Assembly (NCBI RefSeq): GCF_003025555.1 | Contig: NZ_PYMH01000004.1 | Span: 186,001-250,000, forward strand | Direction: 5' to 3' | Source of the DNA: Photobacterium lutimaris | GTDB lineage: Bacteria > Pseudomonadota > Gammaproteobacteria > Enterobacterales > Vibrionaceae | Length of the DNA stretch: 64,000 bases | In this document: one piece after another, positions 53,440 to 63,079 of the stretch | How positions within the stretch are numbered: position 1 is the first letter of the stretch | How the letters are laid out: each line of letters begins with the position of its first letter | Notes under the pieces: generated by a model | The model's input: the letters and a program-made list of their open reading frames with translations, nothing else | Databases searched by the model: none | What the model was told of the DNA's origin: nothing | Made by a program: the position numbers and the translations under genes

Positions 53440-55335
53440 ATGCAAGAATCTGTTACAGAATTTCGTCAGTTAGAACTGGCCGACACACTACTATCCGCAC
53501 TAGACTCAATGGGCTTCGTTGCGCCAACACCTATCCAGGCGGCGTCTATTCCTCTTCTACTTACTGGTGCTGATGCACTAGGTAAAGCACAAACTGGTAC
53601 AGGTAAAACAGCGGCATTCTCTTTGCCTCTACTAAACAAGTTGGATCTTGGTCAGCATAAGCCTCAGGCTATTGTTATGGCTCCAACTCGTGAATTGGCA
53701 ATTCAGGTTGCTGCTGAAATTAAAGTTCTAGGTCAAAACATCAAGGGCCTTAAAGTTCTTGAGATTTACGGTGGTGCATCTATCGTTGATCAAATGCGTG
53801 CACTGAAAAATGGTGCCCACATTGTTGTTGGTACTCCAGGTCGTGTTAAAGATCTTATCTCTCGTGACCGCCTGCACCTTGATGAAGTAAGTACGTTTGT
53901 ACTTGATGAAGCCGATGAAATGCTAAAAATGGGCTTTGTTGATGACGTAACGTGGATCATGGAACAAGCTCCAGAGTCAGCTCAGCGCGTATTGTTCTCG
54001 GCAACTATGCCTCCAATCGTTAAGCAAATTGTTGACCGCTTCCTACGTAACCCAGAGCGTATTGACGTTGCTGGTGAAAACCGTACTGTTTCTCAGGTTG
54101 AGCAGCAGTTCTGGGTAGTTAAAGGCGTAGAGAAAGACGAAGCAATGATGCGTCTTCTTGAAACTGAAGAAACGGATGCATCTATCGTATTCGTTCGTAC
54201 CCGTCAGGATACCGAGCGTCTAGCTGATTGGTTGTCTGCTCGTGGTTTCAAAGCTGCAGCACTGCACGGTGATATTCCTCAGTCACTGCGTGAGCGTACT
54301 GTTGATCACATCAAAAAAGGTGTTATCGATATCCTAGTTGCGACTGACGTTGTCGCTCGTGGTCTTGATGTTCCGCGTATCACTCACGTGTTTAACTACG
54401 ACATCCCATTCGATGTTGAGTCATACATCCACCGTATTGGCCGTACTGGCCGTGCTGGACGTGAAGGTAAAGCGATCTTGTTGGTTCGTACCAACCAGAT
54501 CCGCATGCTGCGTACAATCGAGCGTGTAACTAAGTCTCGTATGGAAGAAATCCAACTTCCAAACCGCGATCTTGTTGCTGCGTCTCGTCTGAACCGCCTA
54601 GGTCAGGAGCTAGAAGCTCAGAAAGAAGAATCTAGCCTAGAAGCGTTTGTTGAGCTTGTAGAGAAGCTACAAGAAACCATCGAGGTTGATGCTGCTACTC
54701 TAGCTGCGATGCTACTTAAGCGTCAGCAAGGTAACCGTCCTTTGTTCTACAAAGGCCCAGACCCGATGATCGCTGCTATCGAGCGTGAGAAGCAACGTCG
54801 TGAGCGTCGTGGTGGTGAGCGTGGTGAGCGTGGTGAACGTGGTGAGCGTGGCGAACGTCGAGAGCGTCGTACTTACAACAACGCTGACTGGGATACTTAC
54901 CAGCTACAAGTTGGCCGTGAGCAAGGTGTTCAGGTTAAAGATATCGTTGGCGCTATCGCAAACGAACTAGGTCTGAGCAAAGAGTTCATTGGTGCGATTA
55001 AACTAGCTCCAGGTCACACTTATGTTCAGCTTCCTAAGAAAATGACAAGCGAAGTGGCTTCTCAGCTTAAGAAACTGCGCATTCGTCAGAATGAAGTAAA
55101 AGCTGTTGTTGTTGCTGACGATGTGCTACGTGAGCACCGTCGTGACGGTAACCGTGACGGCAACCGTGGTGGCTACCGTGGCAACCGTGATGGTAACCGC
55201 GATGGCAATCGTCCACGTCGTGACGGCGAGCGTCGTTTCGACCGCAACCGTGGTGGTGATAACCGTGGTAGTTACCGTGGTGAGCGTAACCATGGCGCAC
55301 CTCAGCGTGACCGTAAGCCTCGCTTCGAAGATTAA
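53440..55335 (+). CDS. deaD: DEAD-box RNA helicase DeaD/CsdA
   Basis: A 631-residue helicase used in ribosome assembly and mRNA turnover at low temperature. Motifs in order: Q-motif (GFVAPTPIQAASIP), AQTGTGKTAAF (Walker A), PTRELAIQV, DEAD, SAT, VATDVVARGLDVPR and HRIGRTGRAGR. A DbpA-like RNA-binding domain (about 490-560) and an Arg/Gly/Asp/Asn-rich tail follow. The ATG at 53440 gives E. coli length (629); the frame is open upstream to 53338. Codon usage is strongly biased, as in highly expressed genes. Confidence 0.95.
   Translation: MQESVTEFRQLELADTLLSALDSMGFVAPTPIQAASIPLLLTGADALGKAQTGTGKTAAFSLPLLNKLDLGQHKPQAIVMAPTRELAIQVAAEIKVLGQNIKGLKVLEIYGGASIVDQMRALKNGAHIVVGTPGRVKDLISRDRLHLDEVSTFVLDEADEMLKMGFVDDVTWIMEQAPESAQRVLFSATMPPIVKQIVDRFLRNPERIDVAGENRTVSQVEQQFWVVKGVEKDEAMMRLLETEETDASIVFVRTRQDTERLADWLSARGFKAAALHGDIPQSLRERTVDHIKKGVIDILVATDVVARGLDVPRITHVFNYDIPFDVESYIHRIGRTGRAGREGKAILLVRTNQIRMLRTIERVTKSRMEEIQLPNRDLVAASRLNRLGQELEAQKEESSLEAFVELVEKLQETIEVDAATLAAMLLKRQQGNRPLFYKGPDPMIAAIEREKQRRERRGGERGERGERGERGERRERRTYNNADWDTYQLQVGREQGVQVKDIVGAIANELGLSKEFIGAIKLAPGHTYVQLPKKMTSEVASQLKKLRIRQNEVKAVVVADDVLREHRRDGNRDGNRGGYRGNRDGNRDGNRPRRDGERRFDRNRGGDNRGSYRGERNHGAPQRDRKPRFED
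54814..54858 (+). repeat. Tandem 9-nt repeat within deaD
   Basis: Five copies of GGTGAGCGT-type units encode Gly-Glu-Arg five times, linking the helicase core to the RNA-binding domain. A second degenerate array (Arg-Asp-Gly-Asn units) covers about 55135-55215 near the 3' end. Both are likely to vary in copy number. Confidence 0.85.
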
Positions 55336-55371
55336 TCAACTCAGATTTAACCATCGAGTGTGATAAATGAT

Positions 55372-55401
55372 AAATCCAGCCCTAAAGGGCTGGATTTTTT
55401 T
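55372..55401 (+). terminator. Intrinsic terminator of deaD
   Basis: The perfect arms AAATCCAGCCC and GGGCTGGATTT flank TAAA and run into T. Confidence 0.94.
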
Positions 55402-55537
55402 ATGTCTGCAATAAAATCCACGGCTTCTAATGACTTAGTTTTCAGTTTGTTAAGTCTGATTTTTAAGACAAATATAATTGTCCCTTGTGGCACACGCTCT
55501 ATACTTTTCCAAATGGTTACTTATAGGGAATGTCGAC

Positions 55538-57244
55538 ATGTCACCAGAAGTCTCAACATGGTTAGCTCGGGATCCAGATCCTGGTACACGAGAAGAGTTG
55601 CAACAATTAGTCGATGCTAATTGCCAATCCGAACTGGCAGAGCGGTTTTCTTCTCGTCTCGCCTTCGGTACAGCCGGGCTGCGCGGTATTGTGGGTGCCG
55701 GGCCAAACCGGATGAATCGGTTGGTCATTCAAGAAACGGCTTTAGGGCTGGGAAAATATCTGCTTCAGGAAAATACCCAGTCAGCTTCAAAGGGGGTGGT
55801 GATTGGTTACGATGGCCGCCCTGATTCCCGTCAGTTCGCCCATGATGCAGCCTCAATGCTAGCGTCTTTGGGGATAAGGGTCTACCTGACTGAAAAAGAG
55901 GCTCCTACGCCTGTAGTTGCTTTTGGTGTGCGTCATCTCAATGCTGCTGCAGGTGTGGTTGTTACTGCTAGCCACAACCCACCAGCATACAATGGGTTCA
56001 AGGTGTACTGGGGCAATGGTGCGCAAATCATTCCCCCTCATGACTCGGGTATCGCCCAGCAGATAGATATTGCGGCGACTGACCCCTTGCCTGTGTACGC
56101 TATTGGTGATGCCGAACGGGCAGGTTTGTTGGTGTGGCTAAATGACGATTTCTACATGGCGTACCGAAAAGCACTTAATACTAGCGTGTTGCTTTCCAAC
56201 CATAATGAACCTGAGGCGTTGAGTTTGGCCTATACGGCAATGCATGGTGTTGGGGCAGAGTTGGCCGAATTACTGTTGGCTGATGCAGGCTTCAGCAAGG
56301 TTTATAGTGTTGCTGCTCAACGTGAACCAGATGGCCGGTTTCCGACTGTGAATTTTCCCAACCCTGAAGAGCCGGGGGCGATGGACTTGGTGATCGCCGA
56401 AGCTGATAAACATCAAGCCATGTTGGCTTGCGCCAATGATCCCGATGCGGACCGGTTTGCTGTCGCCGTGCGGACAGAGGAGGGGGCATACCAAATGCTG
56501 ACTGGCGATCAGGTCGGTGTGCTGTTAGGTCATTACTTATTGACCCATGCCGTGCCGACACAGAACTTGGTGGGTACAACCATTGTTTCTTCCACTTTGC
56601 TGGAGAAAATTGCTGAGTCGGTTGAAGCTTCATACTTTCAGACGCTAACTGGGTTTAAGTGGCTGACCAATGTTGCAATGGAGAAACAGACCGATGACAG
56701 TCAGTTCTTATTTGCCTATGAAGAAGCACTCGGTTACACCGTGGGTAATGTCGTATGGGATAAAGACGGATTGTCTGCGCTCGTTGCTTTTGCACAGTTA
56801 ACAGCGGAACTTATCGCGAAAGGAAAAACGGTATGGGATCAGCTTGAATCAATTTATCGCGAGCATGGATTGTATATCAACGCTCAGCGCAGCATTGCCT
56901 TGCAGCAGGGTTCACCACCGATTGGTGACACACTCCGTGCAACGCCACCAACGCAAATTGCAGGGCGAGGTATTGCCATCACCGATGACCTGAAAGTATC
57001 TCAACGTTTCCATGCCGACGGAATGGTAGAGCCGATAGATTTGCCACCCAGTGATGTGTTGATTTATCACCTCGATGACGGTTCTCGGGTCGTGGTTAGG
57101 CCATCAGGGACCGAGCCTAAGCTCAAATGTTATTACGAGGTCGTTGAAGCAATGAGCCACGAAGATTGTTTCAACCATGTACAGGTGCGGGCCGAAGAGG
57201 CGATGAATGACTTGATCAGTAAGCATCAGGCATCGTTAGCGTAA
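55538..57244 (+). CDS. Alpha-D-phosphohexomutase (phosphoglucomutase/phosphomannomutase type)
   Basis: A 568-residue enzyme interconverting hexose 1- and 6-phosphates. FGTAGLRGIVGAGPNRMN opens domain 1; VVVTASHNPPAYNGFKVYWGNGAQI carries the phosphoserine; ANDPDADRFAVAV is the metal loop; FAYEEALGYTVG the sugar-binding loop; and VRPSGTEPKLKCYYEV the phosphate-binding loop. The length and ASHNPPAYNG wording fit the PgcA-like branch acting on glucose phosphates, which would feed glycogen or maltodextrin metabolism. The start at 55538 has AGGGAATG upstream; 55478 is an open-frame extension. Confidence 0.92.
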   Translation: MSPEVSTWLARDPDPGTREELQQLVDANCQSELAERFSSRLAFGTAGLRGIVGAGPNRMNRLVIQETALGLGKYLLQENTQSASKGVVIGYDGRPDSRQFAHDAASMLASLGIRVYLTEKEAPTPVVAFGVRHLNAAAGVVVTASHNPPAYNGFKVYWGNGAQIIPPHDSGIAQQIDIAATDPLPVYAIGDAERAGLLVWLNDDFYMAYRKALNTSVLLSNHNEPEALSLAYTAMHGVGAELAELLLADAGFSKVYSVAAQREPDGRFPTVNFPNPEEPGAMDLVIAEADKHQAMLACANDPDADRFAVAVRTEEGAYQMLTGDQVGVLLGHYLLTHAVPTQNLVGTTIVSSTLLEKIAESVEASYFQTLTGFKWLTNVAMEKQTDDSQFLFAYEEALGYTVGNVVWDKDGLSALVAFAQLTAELIAKGKTVWDQLESIYREHGLYINAQRSIALQQGSPPIGDTLRATPPTQIAGRGIAITDDLKVSQRFHADGMVEPIDLPPSDVLIYHLDDGSRVVVRPSGTEPKLKCYYEVVEAMSHEDCFNHVQVRAEEAMNDLISKHQASLA

Positions 57245-57254
57245 TACCAATCGA

Positions 57255-57283
57255 CCCCAGCCAGAGAGCTGCTCTGGCTGGGG
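57255..57283. terminator. Perfect GC-rich hairpin between convergent genes
   Basis: The 12-bp perfect arms CCCCAGCCAGAG and CTCTGGCTGGGG flank AGCTG, between the mutase gene and the convergent gene at 57311. No T-run on either strand. Confidence 0.6.
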
Positions 57284-57310
57284 AAGAGTGTATATGGTGG
57301 GGCGTCGCGC

Positions 57311-57763
57311 TTACTTGGTACGCTTTTCGTTGAGCTCTGCATAGGTATGAAGCAAATCAGTCAGTGCTTTCATCCAGCCAAATGCGTCTTTTGGTGCGTT
57401 AACTAATACTTTTTCCACTTCTTCACAGTGCTGCTCAAGAGTAACCGCTTCTTCCAAGTTGAACGACATGGCGTAGAAGTGCCAAAGTACAAGGCGAGTC
57501 ATACGTACCGTATTTTGTTTGGCATTGTCTGACTCTTCGAAAGCGGTGCTGACTTCGCCAAGAGCAATAGCCGTCATACGCAGCATGGCATCAAACTGAG
57601 CAGATTTCATGCGATCTTCGCTGTCAATCTCTTCCTGCTCAAAGGTAAAGATTTCTTGCATCGTCTCTTCAGGTACCATACGACCAAGTACACGCAAGCT
57701 GAATTCTTCTAATTCATGGCGTGGCATTGTCATCAGGCACTCTAGTTTATAATCGCGTTCCAT
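57311..57763 (-). CDS. Conserved hypothetical protein, 150 aa
   Basis: A soluble, helical, acidic protein (MERDYKLECLMTMPRHELEEFSLRVLGRMVPEETMQEIF). It has no signal peptide or membrane segment. It resembles short Vibrionaceae proteins of unknown function; I will not assign a family number. Divergent from mrcB. Confidence 0.65.
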   Translation of the reverse strand: MERDYKLECLMTMPRHELEEFSLRVLGRMVPEETMQEIFTFEQEEIDSEDRMKSAQFDAMLRMTAIALGEVSTAFEESDNAKQNTVRMTRLVLWHFYAMSFNLEEAVTLEQHCEEVEKVLVNAPKDAFGWMKALTDLLHTYAELNEKRTK

Positions 57764-57959
57764 TTTATCTCTGCTTGGCTATCAGTTGTGGGGCGCGTAT
57801 TTTGCGTGATTTTGTCCGTAATTTCCAGCCAATAGGTGGGGTTAGGCTGTTTATGACGGTTCAGCTCGCTTCAAGGAGTAATGTGCTTTGACAAAGTACT
57901 GACAAAATAAAGTGAACCTTGCGGTATGGTCGGCGCGAATTTGCCACGAAAGCGACGTT

Positions 57960-60326
57960 ATGACCAAGCACCAGAAGTCCAATGATCCTCAAATCAATGA
58001 TCCTAAAGTCAATGAACTGAACAAGCCATCATCAGCATTTTCAGCGCCTGAAAACGTAAGCAAATCACGTCGCTCATACCGTAAATTGAAATTTTCCGTA
58101 TTCGGCGTCTGTCTGCTTACCGCTGCTGGACTGGTAAAGATGGGGGTTGATATCAATGATGAAGTCACCGCAAAGTTCGAGGGGCAGCTGTGGCAATTAC
58201 CTTCTGTTGTATATGCGCGTGAATTGGCGCTACAGCCTGGGGCTGTGATCCGCTATGACGATTTGATTAACGAACTGGAAGCGCTTAAATACCGCAAAGT
58301 CAGCAATCCCTCTCGCCCTGGGGACTATTCGACCAGCCGATTGAAGGTTGAGTTTATCCGCCGTCCTTTTGAATTTCGTGATGGTCAGCAAGATGCGCGG
58401 CATGTTGTTGTCAAATTTGACTATTCCAAAGTGAAATCGATCACCGAGGTTGATTCCAATCGAGAGCTTGGATATATCCGGGTCGAGCCTAAGTTGCTGG
58501 GTATGCTAGAAGCGAAGACAGATGAACAGCGCCTCTACCGCCCGAAAGATGAAATGCCAGAAGCCTTGATAGATGCTTTGATTGCTACAGAAGACCGTGA
58601 TTTTTATCAACATGACGGCGTTTCTCCGACAGCGATTGCAAGGGCATTCATTGCTAACCTTAAGGCCGGACGGACCGTACAGGGTGGCAGTACCCTGACT
58701 CAGCAATTGGCCAAGAACATGTTTTTGACTAGTGAACGCAGTCTGTGGCGAAAAGCGCGTGAAGCCTATATGGCGCTGATCATTGACTATCGTTACAGCA
58801 AAGATCAAATTCTGGATGCCTATCTAAATCAAGTGTATTTGGCCCAAAGTGGCCGCGATGCGGTGCATGGCTTCGAGCTAGGCTCGCGCTTTTACTTTGG
58901 CTTGCCATTGTCAGAATTGCGGGTCGATCAGCAAGCGCTATTGGTCGGTTTGGTGAAAGGCCCATCATATTACAACCCATGGCGTTACCCTGATCGTACA
59001 AAGCGTCGCCGAGACTTGGTGTTGCAACTTATGTTCGAAAGCGGAGTTCTGGAACAAGAGGATTATCTTGTTGCAGTAGATAAGCCACTTGATATTCAAG
59101 AAAAAGGAACGATATCAAACCGCCAGCCTGCGTACTTTGGTCAGTTACAGCGCGAGTTGGCGGCAAAAGTAAAAAACTATCAGGCAGGACAGGGACTGAG
59201 GTTATTTACGACATTAGATCCTCGTTCTCAGGAGATGGCCGAGCAGTCTGTGCGTAAAGTGATCCCTCAGCTTGAGTCTAAAGCCGGCGATCAACTTGAA
59301 ACGGCAGTAGTGATCGCTGACCGAGAGAGTGGGGAAATCCGTGCAATGGTGGGTGGATCCCGGCCTGGATACGATGGCTTCAACCGTGCCGTTGATGCCA
59401 AACGTCAGATTGGTTCTGTGGTAAAACCGGCGATATATTTGGCGGCGTTGGAGCGACCTAAACGCTTCTCTCTTTCAACAAGTCTTCAAGATCGGCCATT
59501 GACCCTAAAAGGTCAGAATGGGGAAAATTGGTCGCCACGAAATTATGATCGTCAGTATCGTGGTGAGGTGCCGCTCTATACTGCGTTGGCAAAGTCATAC
59601 AACATCCCGACGGTGAATTTAGGAATGGCAGTAGGCTTGGATGAAGTGATAAATACGATGGAAAAACTCGGTATCGATAAAAATGAGGTACCAGCGTTAC
59701 CGTCAATACTGCTTGGGGCGTTTACCTTGACACCAGTAGAAGTCACTCAAATGTACCAGACTATTGCCAGTGGTGGTCATCGGACAGAGTTATCTGCACT
59801 GGGTGCGGTGGTCGATAGTAAAGGTAATATACTTTATCAGTCGTTACCGATTTCGACTCAAACCGTTTCGCCACAAGCCTCGTGGTTAACGATGTATGGT
59901 TTGCAACGGGTGGTAAGTGAAGGTACCGGGCGGTATCTCAATCAAATTTTACCGTCTTCTCGTCTCGCAGGGAAAACCGGTACATCCGACAAAGGCCGTG
60001 ACAGTTGGTATGTCGGTGTTGATGGGCGCGAGGTGGTGACCATCTGGATGGGAAGAGATGATAACAAGGCGGTAAAACTGACTGGCTCTTCGGGGCCGCT
60101 GCGTTTGTATGCGGATTATATCCAAAATCGTGACCCTGAACCTTTCGTTATGCGAGCGCCTGAGCAAATCACCGAGTTTGATTATTACCGTGATCAACGC
60201 GGCGTATTATCACAAAGCTGTGTGGGACAAACCCATCTTCCCGCTTGGGATCCTCAAGGGACACTTAAGCAAGGCTGTGTGAAAAAAGTTGAAAGCTTCT
60301 TAAAGCGTCTTTTTCAATTTAACTGA
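57960..60326 (+). CDS. mrcB: Penicillin-binding protein 1B, bifunctional peptidoglycan synthase
   Basis: A 788-residue class A PBP. One transmembrane helix (about 50-70) is followed by the UB2H domain (about 95-180, where PBP1B activators bind). The glycosyltransferase domain carries ALIATEDRDFYQHDG (catalytic Glu211), GGSTLTQQLAKN and AYLNQVYL. The transpeptidase domain carries GSVVKP (nucleophile Ser), SYN and GKTGTSD. UB2H marks it as PBP1B rather than PBP1A. The ATG at 57960 gives the usual cytoplasmic tail; an upstream opening at 57912 is not supported. Confidence 0.95.
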   Translation: MTKHQKSNDPQINDPKVNELNKPSSAFSAPENVSKSRRSYRKLKFSVFGVCLLTAAGLVKMGVDINDEVTAKFEGQLWQLPSVVYARELALQPGAVIRYDDLINELEALKYRKVSNPSRPGDYSTSRLKVEFIRRPFEFRDGQQDARHVVVKFDYSKVKSITEVDSNRELGYIRVEPKLLGMLEAKTDEQRLYRPKDEMPEALIDALIATEDRDFYQHDGVSPTAIARAFIANLKAGRTVQGGSTLTQQLAKNMFLTSERSLWRKAREAYMALIIDYRYSKDQILDAYLNQVYLAQSGRDAVHGFELGSRFYFGLPLSELRVDQQALLVGLVKGPSYYNPWRYPDRTKRRRDLVLQLMFESGVLEQEDYLVAVDKPLDIQEKGTISNRQPAYFGQLQRELAAKVKNYQAGQGLRLFTTLDPRSQEMAEQSVRKVIPQLESKAGDQLETAVVIADRESGEIRAMVGGSRPGYDGFNRAVDAKRQIGSVVKPAIYLAALERPKRFSLSTSLQDRPLTLKGQNGENWSPRNYDRQYRGEVPLYTALAKSYNIPTVNLGMAVGLDEVINTMEKLGIDKNEVPALPSILLGAFTLTPVEVTQMYQTIASGGHRTELSALGAVVDSKGNILYQSLPISTQTVSPQASWLTMYGLQRVVSEGTGRYLNQILPSSRLAGKTGTSDKGRDSWYVGVDGREVVTIWMGRDDNKAVKLTGSSGPLRLYADYIQNRDPEPFVMRAPEQITEFDYYRDQRGVLSQSCVGQTHLPAWDPQGTLKQGCVKKVESFLKRLFQFN

Positions 60327-60358
60327 TATGCTGGATTAAGAGCCTGTCACAATAAGAT

Positions 60359-60394
60359 ATTAACTCTAAGTATTATTAATAGCTTGGAGTTAAT
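60359..60394. repeat. AT-rich inverted repeat after mrcB
   Basis: The arms ATTAACTCTAAG (60359-60370) and CTTGGAGTTAAT (60383-60394) pair over 12 positions with one mismatch. It may help end mrcB transcription or regulate the amidotransferase gene at 60543. The rest of 60327-60542 is AT-rich without a gene. Confidence 0.5.
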
Positions 60395-60542
60395 TGTCAT
60401 TTCATTATTGCTTTGCAATAAGCAAAAAAGGCTGTGTTAATAAAACACCAATAATTAATATCTTTATTTTCAACCCACTAGCCGTTAATCACATTGGCTC
60501 ATAAATTGTATTACTCATTGTTGAGATAATAAGGAGTAGGCA

Positions 60543-62240
60543 ATGAGTATCATCGCAGGCATTTTTACTACCCGCTGGACACCAGAGCTCACAGCGGTAA
60601 AGCATAATATAGACAGACATATATCACGTGATCAGGGTGACGATCGCCATAGCTATTCCGACTCCCACCTATTTTTGAGCCAGATTGATTATCAGTGTTA
60701 TGGCGAAGCAGCCAAGGCTGATGATGAAAAGGGGTTTGTCGTTGGGACTGGACACCCATTGTTATCTTCATCGATTAAAAGCGATATGGCGTCATTGCTC
60801 GAAAGCCCCAATATCGAGCAATCCTTGCTTGAGGCCGAGGGGACTTTCTGTGTATTTCTGTATCAGAAAAATAGTCCAAAGTTATCGATATATACCGATA
60901 GCCTAGCGATTCGGCCTTACTACTTTATGCAGTATCAGGGAGCGGTGATATTCAGTACCTGCTTGCGCTTGTTCCCTGAACTTGGCATTCCGCTCGAGAA
61001 CAACCTAGAAGCGCTGACAGAAATAGCCACCTTGGGTTACCCATTAGCAAGCAAGACACCTTACAGTCAGGTGTTTGCCTCTCGACCTGGCGAATTGCTA
61101 GAAATTTCTGACTTGAATATGCTGGAAACGTCGTCTGTCGGTATTCAACGTAGACGTTATTTTAAATGGTCTGATGCCGATATCCCCTCCTGTTCACTTG
61201 AAGAAGGCATAGCGCGTTTAGATGCTGGTTTTAAACAGGCCACTGAGCGTTACCTTGGCTCGGATCATTCGACCGTCAGTACATTATCCGGAGGATTGGA
61301 CTCACGGGTTATTGCTTCGGAGTTGCAGCGGCGGGGCGTCGAATTAGAATGCTTGAATTTTTCGCGCAGCAAGTCGCAAGACGCGAGTTATGGACAGCAG
61401 TTTGCAGCCTATCATCATATCCCGCTTCATAGTGTGCGGGTGACCGATACCCAAGAATTAACGGTTGAACAACGACTTGGTCAACACTGGCAGCCGGATA
61501 GCTTTGAATACTACGATAAATTAGCACGGCCACGCCTTTTCTGGTCAGGTAATGGTGGGAGTGTATGCGTCGGGCAAATATACACGGGTGAAGCCGTGAT
61601 TGAAGCATGCCAGCAAGAGAACCTAGAATTGTTGGTTGACTGCTACCTAGAACAGCAGATGGCCTATATACCAAACCGTTTAATCAAGCAGGGAGCAATC
61701 CTTCAAGAGCGCCTCAGGGAAAATATCATTGATAGCTTCAAGGAGTATGCGCATTTGCCTTTAATAAAAGCCTATCAGTTATTTTTGTGGGAGAACGATC
61801 AACATCATCACTTAGCCCTGCCGTACGAAGAAATGGATCGTTTCCAGTTGGACTTTTGTTTGCCTTTTTACAGTAAATCCGTGCTCAAGGCGATGTTCGC
61901 GATGGAAACCCAATGGGCATTAAAGCACGGGGTATATATGGCGTGGTTGCAGCAGTGTTACCCCCAAGCCTTGATGACCCCCTGGCAAACCTATCCCGGT
62001 CATATTCCCTGTCCAATCGATGTTGAAAAACCCAAAGCCACACAATGGCAATTTTCTTTGCCAACAAAGACAAAAAACCAATTACTCCGAGAGGCCATAG
62101 CCACAGTGTTTAGCGAAAATGGAAATATATACAATCGCTCTGTGCTGGGCTTACAATTTACGCTGACGGCACTGCGGCTCTATGATTGCACCGCTGGACT
62201 GACAATGGTCAAACGAATGAACACCTATGTACTTAAGTAA
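60543..62240 (+). CDS. Asparagine-synthetase-like protein without the glutaminase cysteine
   Basis: A 565-residue protein with an N-terminal glutamine-amidotransferase-like fold (MSIIAGIF, GTFCVFLYQKNSPKLSIYTDSLAIRPYYF) and a C-terminal AsnB-type synthetase domain with the PP-loop TLSGGLDSRV (SGGLDS at 249-254). Residue 2 is Ser, not the catalytic Cys of AsnB, so glutamine hydrolysis is not expected. This pattern is seen in amide-forming relatives such as beta-lactam synthetases and lasso-peptide cyclases, and in undefined orphan proteins. No precursor peptide, protease or tailoring gene is adjacent. GGAGTAGGCA precedes the ATG. Confidence 0.8.
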   Translation: MSIIAGIFTTRWTPELTAVKHNIDRHISRDQGDDRHSYSDSHLFLSQIDYQCYGEAAKADDEKGFVVGTGHPLLSSSIKSDMASLLESPNIEQSLLEAEGTFCVFLYQKNSPKLSIYTDSLAIRPYYFMQYQGAVIFSTCLRLFPELGIPLENNLEALTEIATLGYPLASKTPYSQVFASRPGELLEISDLNMLETSSVGIQRRRYFKWSDADIPSCSLEEGIARLDAGFKQATERYLGSDHSTVSTLSGGLDSRVIASELQRRGVELECLNFSRSKSQDASYGQQFAAYHHIPLHSVRVTDTQELTVEQRLGQHWQPDSFEYYDKLARPRLFWSGNGGSVCVGQIYTGEAVIEACQQENLELLVDCYLEQQMAYIPNRLIKQGAILQERLRENIIDSFKEYAHLPLIKAYQLFLWENDQHHHLALPYEEMDRFQLDFCLPFYSKSVLKAMFAMETQWALKHGVYMAWLQQCYPQALMTPWQTYPGHIPCPIDVEKPKATQWQFSLPTKTKNQLLREAIATVFSENGNIYNRSVLGLQFTLTALRLYDCTAGLTMVKRMNTYVLK

Positions 62241-62340
62241 TTTGTGTATGCCCAAGTATTTGGGTCCGTAGGCTTTGACTTGGGTAATGAAGGGTTATCA
62301 GCTAGAATGCACCGCTTGTTGAAACGTTCGGAAAATATAC

Positions 62341-62913
62341 ATGCGACTACTGAAATCAACCGTGCATCCTGATTTACAACACCTGGAACCGTCTGAGCTC
62401 CAGCAACAGACGTTTCACCGTAAGGCGGCACGAGGTATCATTCTTAACGGTGAAAATATCTTAATGTTGTATACCGAACGTTACCATGACTATACCTTGC
62501 CCGGTGGCGGTATAGATGACGGCGAAGATGCCATTGAAGGTTTGATCCGTGAGCTGGAGGAAGAAACGGGAGCCCAGAACATACGGGATATCCGAGACTT
62601 TGGCATCTACGAAGAATACCGCCCTTGGCATAAACCAGACTTTGATATCATGCATATGCTCTCATACTGCTACGTTTGCACAATCGACGAGCAGCTTGGG
62701 GATACCAGGCTGGAAGATTATGAAGTGAAGAATGGCATGAAGCCGGTTTGGCTTAATATTTTTGATGCGATTGCCCATAATGAGCACACTATTGCTAACA
62801 GTGATAAAAAAGGCATGTCGATTGAGCGTGAAACCTTCTTGCTGAAAACGATTGCTAGTGAATTGCTGGGCAGGCAGGAAACCGGGATGTTACCACTAAA
62901 AGCGGCGAGCTAA
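62341..62913 (+). CDS. NUDIX hydrolase
   Basis: A 190-residue pyrophosphohydrolase. The NUDIX box G-x5-E-x7-RE-x2-EE-x-G is complete (GGIDDGEDAIEGLIRELEEETGA, about residues 57-79). GIILNGENILMLYTERYHDYTLPGGG forms the preceding strands. The substrate is a nucleoside diphosphate linked to another moiety; the specificity is unknown. It stands alone with its own terminator. Confidence 0.9.
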   Translation: MRLLKSTVHPDLQHLEPSELQQQTFHRKAARGIILNGENILMLYTERYHDYTLPGGGIDDGEDAIEGLIRELEEETGAQNIRDIRDFGIYEEYRPWHKPDFDIMHMLSYCYVCTIDEQLGDTRLEDYEVKNGMKPVWLNIFDAIAHNEHTIANSDKKGMSIERETFLLKTIASELLGRQETGMLPLKAAS

Positions 62914-62960
62914 TCTGAGTCAAAACCCAAAATTAGGCAGTTAGGTGCCTCTGCAAATAG

Positions 62961-62984
62961 AACGGCCTTAACGGCCGTTTTTTT
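62961..62984 (+). terminator. Intrinsic terminator of the NUDIX gene
   Basis: The arms AACGGCC and GGCCGTT flank TTAAC and are followed by T. Confidence 0.9.
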
Positions 62985-63063
62985 ACGTCCAGAATTCGAG
63001 TTATCAATATTATTGAGCTTGCTATAACGGTAGTGTGTCTATTTGCGGCTAGACGTTAAAGTA

Positions 63064-63079
63064 TATGATTGGTATCACA
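63064..63079. promoter_or_regulatory. Possible CRP site upstream of the cysteine desulfidase gene
   Basis: TATGATTGGTATCACA matches TGTGA-N6-TCACA at 9 of 10 positions, 174 bases before the gene. E. coli cyuA control involves CRP, which agrees. Otherwise 62985-63252 shows no gene. Confidence 0.5.

Noticed and set aside
54814..54858. CRISPR-like direct repeats
   Set aside because: The units are 9 nt, in frame and spacerless inside the deaD coding sequence.
55067..55354. His/Gly-rich minus-strand frame over the deaD 3' end
   Set aside because: The composition (repeated HGYRHG) is the reverse reading of the Arg/Gly/Asn-rich deaD tail.
60327..62913. Lasso peptide or other RiPP cluster around the asparagine-synthetase-like gene
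   Set aside because: No precursor peptide, transglutaminase-like leader peptidase or exporter gene is adjacent; the next gene is a NUDIX hydrolase with its own promoter space.
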